Of a stretch of 10,706 nucleotides of DNA, positions 7,308 through 10,706 are shown piece after piece. Origin of the DNA: JABCYV01 sp035512155 (GTDB lineage Bacteria > Acidobacteriota > Terriglobia > Terriglobales > Acidobacteriaceae); NCBI GenBank assembly GCA_035512155.1, contig DATKEN010000160.1:1-10706 (forward strand). Reading direction: 5' to 3'. A program made the position numbers and the translations under genes. The notes below the pieces were generated by a model. It saw only the letters and a list, made by a program, of their open reading frames with translations. It ran no database searches and was not told the DNA's origin. The number at the start of each line of letters is the position of its first letter. The stretch's first letter is position 1.

Positions 7308-8566
7308 GCGCCCACGCCGGCCAGCGTCAGAAGAGTCAGCAAGATGCGCTTGAGGCCCAGCTCGCGTCCGCTGCAGTCGAACCATTCTTGCAAAGTGTGC
7401 GCCCCCCCTCCGGCGCCGCCGCCTCCGATCGCAATCGCCTCCCGTCCTAGCGACAATGGAACGTTGGCGTCGGTGGAAGCGCGCTGCACTTGTGCTGCGT
7501 TTCCGAGCTGGGCATCTACGGCACGAATCACCTGCAGCAGGCGGGCATTGGAATCCAGCTCTCCGGCAGGCCGGTTGCCAATAACCACAATCTCACAACT
7601 GACCCCGAGAGGCCGGCGTTGCGACGTAGAACGTTCTTCTGGAGGCGGCGACGATTTTTCCACGGCTCGCTCTAGCGCCTGCCGAAGCGCACGCTCCAGG
7701 CGTTCCATTTCAGCCATCGAGGTGGAGCGGATGTCGACCCGCATGCTGGCAGATTCTGGGATAGAGTTCACCGAAGTGCCGCCGCGGATTACCCCAATAT
7801 TGAAGGTAGTCTTGGGGGAGGATGGCACTGGGGTTTGGGCAAAATCCTGAATCGCCCGCGCCAGTACCATGATTGGATTGGGCGCACCAAAATCACTCCA
7901 GGAATGCCCACCGGGTCCGCGCACGATCACTTCAAAACGGCGGCTACCCAGCGCCTCGGCGACGATGGTGTCCGCCCCGGCGCCGTCAAGCACCAGGGTG
8001 TAATCAATCGAATCTTTCCAGCGCGGCGCAGAGAAAATGTGGCGCATGCCGCGAAGGTCGCCCTCTCCTTCCTCGCCGACATTTCCGATGAACAGGAACG
8101 GCAGAACATGCCGGATTCGAACCGAACGCAAAAGTGCTGCTATCGCCAACATCGCGGTCACGCCTGCTCCGTTGTCGGAAACACCAGGCCCGTAGAGTCG
8201 GGTTCCTTGTTGGCGTATGTTCAAGGGCGTTCCGGCGGGGAAAACAGTGTCGATGTGGGCGCTCAGAGCGACATAGCTCTTGCCGAATCCAGGATGACTG
8301 CCGAAAACATTGCCCACGTCATCACTGTGAACATTGTCGAGGCCAAGTTCGCGAAATTTCTCCGCCATCCACTCCGCACGTGCAGATTCCGCGAACGGAG
8401 GCGCCGCGATGCGCGCCAGTTCCAATTGCCAGTGCGCGAACTGTGGTTCCTGCGCGCGCAGCCAGGCAAAAGCCGAACGGATTTCTGGCGCTGCAGAAAG
8501 CCGAGCCACTTCCTGCTGCAGGCCGGAGAAGCCTTCCGACACTTCTGCGCGCGGACTGAGAGCCAT
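7304..8566 (-). CDS. M20/M25/M40-family zinc metallopeptidase (aminoacylase/peptidase T-like)
   Basis: This 420-residue protein is probably a cytoplasmic di-zinc exopeptidase or deacylase releasing amino acids from peptides or N-acyl compounds. The family metal and catalytic residues are in order: SAHIDT (H104, D106), GVSDNGAG (bridging D131), GEEGEGD (general base E165, ligand E166), VLDGAGAD (D194) and GGGAHTLQEWF (H390). The dimerisation 'lid' domain begins near 205 and contains RGPGGHSW (H211). A Ser/Pro/Glu/Arg-rich stretch at about 305-319 interrupts the lid and looks like a lineage-specific loop. No signal peptide is seen. The ATG start lacks a convincing ribosome site. The gene heads a tightly packed set with the amidohydrolase and DMT transporter, separated from the LeuA-like gene by 145 bases. 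Substrate specificity is unknown; carboxypeptidase, dipeptidase and aminoacylase roles are all compatible. Confidence 0.93.
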   Translation of the reverse strand: MALSPRAEVSEGFSGLQQEVARLSAAPEIRSAFAWLRAQEPQFAHWQLELARIAAPPFAESARAEWMAEKFRELGLDNVHSDDVGNVFGSHPGFGKSYVALSAHIDTVFPAGTPLNIRQQGTRLYGPGVSDNGAGVTAMLAIAALLRSVRIRHVLPFLFIGNVGEEGEGDLRGMRHIFSAPRWKDSIDYTLVLDGAGADTIVAEALGSRRFEVIVRGPGGHSWSDFGAPNPIMVLARAIQDFAQTPVPSSPKTTFNIGVIRGGTSVNSIPESASMRVDIRSTSMAEMERLERALRQALERAVEKSSPPPEERSTSQRRPLGVSCEIVVIGNRPAGELDSNARLLQVIRAVDAQLGNAAQVQRASTDANVPLSLGREAIAIGGGGAGGGAHTLQEWFDCSGRELGLKRILLTLLTLAGVGA

Positions 8567-8646
8567 TGGATCTAATTCGCAATATTACAACGCCACGCCA
8601 GAAGTTGGGGTTAGCTTGGCGGGAGACTGCGGATTACTGGAGGGAC

Positions 8647-8657
8647 GTAACAGTTAC
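8647..8657. promoter_or_regulatory. Perfect small palindrome GTAAC-A-GTTAC upstream of the M20 operon
   Basis: An 11-base inverted repeat sits 81 bases before the M20 start codon, in the 145-base gap that probably holds the operon promoter. Its size and symmetry could suit a repressor or activator half-site pair. No well-spaced -35/-10 pair is visible; TAATAT (minus strand, 8587-8582) is the best -10-like word. A palindrome of this size can occur by chance, so the regulatory reading is tentative. Confidence 0.25.
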
Positions 8658-8711
8658 TTCATGGTTTGTCACCTAAGGAGAGGCCTTAAGAAACTACGGT
8701 TCGCCTCGCCC

Positions 8712-9956
8712 TTAATTCGTCTTCACTTTCTCCACGCACTCCAGAATTTCTGCTTCGCTCAGAGTATGGTTCGATGCTTTGGCGCGTGTATAGATGCGCT
8801 CGACAATTTCATCGGATGGCGCAATACCGTGCCTTTCCAGCCAGAACAACACGTTCGACTTGCCGCTCATCGGGCCAACCTCAATCACCTGCTCCAAGCC
8901 GAACAGTTGCGACGGCACACCGGAATAAACGGCATTCGCTAGTTCGATGTCGTTCTTCTTATAGGCCTTGATGACCGCGGCGGCGTGCACCCCAGTTGCA
9001 GTGCGAAACGCATCCTCTCCGACGATAGGATAATTCGGTGGGATTGGCACGCCTGTAGCATTCGATACCGCCTGGCAATATTGTTTCAACTTGGTTAGAT
9101 CCTGGTCCGTCCAGGGAGGAATGCCCATGAGTTTCAAGTTGACCAGCATCTGGTCCATCTGGGTGTTGCCCGCGCGCTCGCCGATTCCCAGTGCGGTGGC
9201 GTGCACGCAATCGGCGCCCGCGACCAGCGCGGCCATGGAGTTAGCGACGGCAAAGCCGCGATCACTATGTCCATGCCAGTCCACGCGAATTTCTTCGCCG
9301 GACGGCTTCACCACTTCAGCGATGACAAACCGTACCAGGGCAAACGCACCCACAGGCGTCGCGTGCCCGGCGGTGTCGCAGATCACGATGGCGCGAGCGC
9401 CGCAGTTGATCGCGGCCGAGTACAGGCGCTTGACCATCGCAGGATCGCAGCGCGAAGTGTCCTCGGTCACATACATGGAATCAAGGCCGAGGGACACCGC
9501 ATATTTCACAGCCTTTTCTGTGGTCTGCAGCAGAAAGTCGTCAGTCCAGTCCTCGGTATAGCGGCGAATCGGGCTCGATCCCAGAAAGGTTGCTGCCTCG
9601 ATTTTCAGTCCGGTTCTCTGGACAATTTCCGCAATCGGACGGATGTCGCTCTCCAGCGTTCGCGCCGCGCAATTGGCGCGGATCCTCATCTTATGTTGAA
9701 CAATCTCGCGCGCCAGCGCCTGTATATCGTCGACCGCATGTTGCCCCGCTCCCGGAAGACCCAGGTCGAGCGAATTGATGCCTAACCCCTCCATCAAATG
9801 CATAATGCGGATCTTTTCTTCGATCGAGGGGTCGCGCACAGACGGAGATTGCAAGCCGTCGCGCAGAGTCTCATCATTGAGCAAAACTGCGCCTGCTGGA
9901 CGAATCGACGCGGAGTCTATCTGGTTCCAGTCGTAGATGAGATCGGAAGTTTTCAC
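8712..9956 (-). CDS. LeuA-like DRE-TIM acyltransferase (isopropylmalate/homocitrate/citramalate synthase family)
   Basis: This 414-residue HMGL-like TIM-barrel enzyme probably condenses acetyl-CoA, or a similar acyl-CoA, with a 2-oxo acid. The signature DETLRDG is at 28-34 (metal ligand D33 by analogy). The second metal site HGH is at 228-230, followed by S231-D232-R233-G234 where LeuA and NifV normally have HNDxG. The glycine loop GIGERAGN is at 257-264. After the barrel (about 20-285) comes a helical communication-type region to 414. The allosteric LeuA dimer domain found in about 500-residue enzymes is absent, so leucine feedback in the usual way is unlikely. The GTG start has AGG with an 8-base spacer and lies 9 bases after the upstream small gene. 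No other leucine, lysine or nif genes are nearby. The acceptor substrate is unresolved; a 2-isopropylmalate synthase paralogue, citramalate synthase or homocitrate synthase is possible. Confidence 0.88.
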   Translation of the reverse strand: MKTSDLIYDWNQIDSASIRPAGAVLLNDETLRDGLQSPSVRDPSIEEKIRIMHLMEGLGINSLDLGLPGAGQHAVDDIQALAREIVQHKMRIRANCAARTLESDIRPIAEIVQRTGLKIEAATFLGSSPIRRYTEDWTDDFLLQTTEKAVKYAVSLGLDSMYVTEDTSRCDPAMVKRLYSAAINCGARAIVICDTAGHATPVGAFALVRFVIAEVVKPSGEEIRVDWHGHSDRGFAVANSMAALVAGADCVHATALGIGERAGNTQMDQMLVNLKLMGIPPWTDQDLTKLKQYCQAVSNATGVPIPPNYPIVGEDAFRTATGVHAAAVIKAYKKNDIELANAVYSGVPSQLFGLEQVIEVGPMSGKSNVLFWLERHGIAPSDEIVERIYTRAKASNHTLSEAEILECVEKVKTN

Positions 9957-9965
9957 GTGATCGGC

Positions 9966-10307
9966 CTACTTCCCATCTTTCCCCGGCAAAGTCAGTCCGA
10001 ACACCGAAGTCTGTCCCGGCCCCGCCACATTCAGGCCACCCGCCTCCAACGGATTGGGCAAGTAGAGTGTCTTGCAATGCTCGCAACGATATACTTCGGC
10101 GTTCCGTCCCCAGGCCTTTTCTATATCGCCGCAAGCTTGCTCCACGACGTCACTAGCGTAGGACCAGCGCTTCAGATGTCCGCCGCAGAATTTACCTTTG
10201 GCGTCTTTCTCATTGCAGGAGCGCTGTCCCTGCTTTTTGATTTTCACTTTGTGATGTGGGAGTTGTTGAGGACCCGTCGCGGAGGTTCCGGTTTGTGTTG
10301 TGGCCAA
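9966..10307 (-). CDS. Small cysteine-rich, probable zinc-binding protein of unknown function
   Basis: This 113-residue protein is not assigned to a named family. It has a Ser/Thr/Gln-rich start, a basic stretch (KVKIKKQG, 20-27) and five cysteines: C31, C41, C59, and C75-x2-C78 in YRCEHCKTLY. H44 follows the FCGGH motif. The C31/C41 (or H44) pair with C75/C78 could make one zinc site, as in rubredoxin-like knuckles or zinc ribbons. The Gly/Pro-rich tail ending LTLPGK has no membrane segment, and no signal peptide is seen, so it is probably cytoplasmic. The TTG start has GAGG with a 9-base spacer. It ends 9 bases before the LeuA-like gene, so the two are probably translated from one mRNA. The function could be metal handling, redox or nucleic-acid/protein binding; nothing in the sequence decides this. 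Confidence 0.75.
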   Translation of the reverse strand: MATTQTGTSATGPQQLPHHKVKIKKQGQRSCNEKDAKGKFCGGHLKRWSYASDVVEQACGDIEKAWGRNAEVYRCEHCKTLYLPNPLEAGGLNVAGPGQTSVFGLTLPGKDGK

Positions 10308-10349
10308 AGGAGCTATCCTCGTCGCCGTGGCGCAGGGTCCGCCAGCGTC

Positions 10350-10360
10350 AGATCAGATCT
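10350..10360. promoter_or_regulatory. Perfect palindrome AGATC-A-GATCT beside a weak -10 box
   Basis: The inverted repeat lies just downstream, in the minus-strand direction, of TAAAAT (10367-10362) in the 84-base gap between the aldehyde dehydrogenase and the cysteine-rich gene. That position would overlap a transcription start, suiting an operator. No good -35 is visible and the palindrome is short, so this is only a candidate. Confidence 0.25.
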
Positions 10361-10391
10361 CATTTTACCCAAAAGAATCCACTGTCGCATT

Positions 10392-10706
10392 TCAACGTCG
10401 AATCTTCCCTTTCCCCATAAGGACACCTGCCGCTCTTAGCCCTCCCTGCAATCGTCGGCCTAGCGCACCCGCAAACTGCAAATCGAGAAAACCCTCCATC
10501 TGCCGGGTGAATGTTTCCCCGTACCCGTACCACCAGACTTTCTTCAGGTAGGGCAAGCGATCGGAATCCACATACTTAATTCGCACCATTTCTTCCAGGC
10601 CAAACCGCCCATGCGTGCGGCCCAATCCACTTGCCTTCACTCCGCCATGGGGAGCCTCACTGATGCCGAAGCACGAAACTGTGTCGTTCACCATCACGGT
10701 CCCGGC
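10392..10706 (-). CDS. Aldehyde dehydrogenase, C-terminal fragment (runs off the right edge)
   Basis: The last 104 codons of an NAD(P)-dependent aldehyde dehydrogenase are visible, open to the right edge of the window. The segment VMVNDTVSCFGISEAPHGGVKASGLGR..G..GLEEM is the conserved C-terminal part of the catalytic domain and oligomerisation arm of the ALDH superfamily. The catalytic cysteine and glutamate lie outside. After the usual end of homology, a roughly 40-residue tail follows that is rich in Trp, Tyr, Leu, Gly and Arg (from KKVWWYGYGE). It could form an amphipathic helix and help membrane association, as in some fatty-aldehyde dehydrogenases. It is separated from the cysteine-rich gene by 84 bases, so co-transcription is possible but not shown. 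Substrate cannot be predicted from this part. Confidence 0.9.
   Translation of the reverse strand, partial: AGTVMVNDTVSCFGISEAPHGGVKASGLGRTHGRFGLEEMVRIKYVDSDRLPYLKKVWWYGYGETFTRQMEGFLDLQFAGALGRRLQGGLRAAGVLMGKGKIRR

Noticed and set aside
7835..8575. A 246-residue + strand open frame opposite the M20 peptidase
   Set aside because: The opposite strand carries all M20 motifs in frame. This frame has no recognisable domain and an Arg/His-rich composition typical of antisense shadows.
8674..8688. TAAGG/CCTTA stem after the LeuA-like gene as a terminator
   Set aside because: The stem has only five base pairs and no T-tract follows in the transcribed direction.
8334..8942. A 202-residue + strand open frame spanning the M20/LeuA-like gap
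   Set aside because: It overlaps the conserved ends of two real genes on the other strand, has no motif and lacks a plausible ribosome site.
9798..10439. A 213-residue + strand open frame over the LeuA-like start, the cysteine-rich gene and the ALDH 3' end
   Set aside because: It is antisense to three frames with better evidence, and its composition is incoherent along its length.

Overview
The window is a gene-dense bacterial chromosome segment, moderately GC-rich by eye. The most likely source is a soil acidobacterium (Acidobacteriota, Terriglobia-like). This rests on the protein families, frequent GTG/TTG starts and an intergenic element at about 1246-1339 of the 'ATTCCGAGC...GCGAGGAATC' type, which I associate with such genomes. 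The assignment is an inference; no rRNA or other phylogenetic marker is present. I found no rRNA, tRNA, CRISPR array, transposase, integrase or phage gene.

Layout. On the + strand, 16-1233 encodes an AlaA-like PLP aminotransferase. A 185-base gap with a degenerate dispersed repeat follows, then a CpsB/CapC-type PHP phosphatase (1419-2156). This gene converges on the minus-strand block across a short spacer holding a candidate terminator and four degenerate 7-base repeats. Every later gene is on the minus strand. Read in transcription order from the right edge they are: the 3' end of an aldehyde dehydrogenase (10706-10392), a small cysteine-rich protein (10307-9966), a LeuA-like DRE-TIM acyltransferase without the regulatory domain (9956-8712), an M20 metallopeptidase (8566-7304), an exported YtcJ-type amidohydrolase (7307-5577), an EamA/DMT transporter (5563-4589), a membrane-anchored HtrA/Do protease with two PDZ domains (4459-2885) and a secreted peptidoglycan-binding-domain protein (2826-2266). 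No stretch over 300 bases lacks a gene.

How the genes may work together. Three minus-strand groups look co-transcribed from spacing. The cysteine-rich protein and the LeuA-like enzyme are 9 bases apart. The M20 peptidase, amidohydrolase and DMT transporter form a tight set: the first two overlap by 4 bases (ATGA) and the third follows after 13 bases, suggesting hydrolysis of an amide or peptide compound coupled to transport. HtrA and the peptidoglycan-binding protein are 58 bases apart and suggest envelope quality control. HtrA has the best promoter (TATAAT at 4496-4491) and the best ribosome binding site in the window.

Most of the window is ordinary housekeeping or accessory metabolism. The points that most merit follow-up are the cysteine-rich protein/LeuA-like pair, the three-gene hydrolase-transporter set and the dispersed repeat. 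I see no convincing new defence or mobile system.
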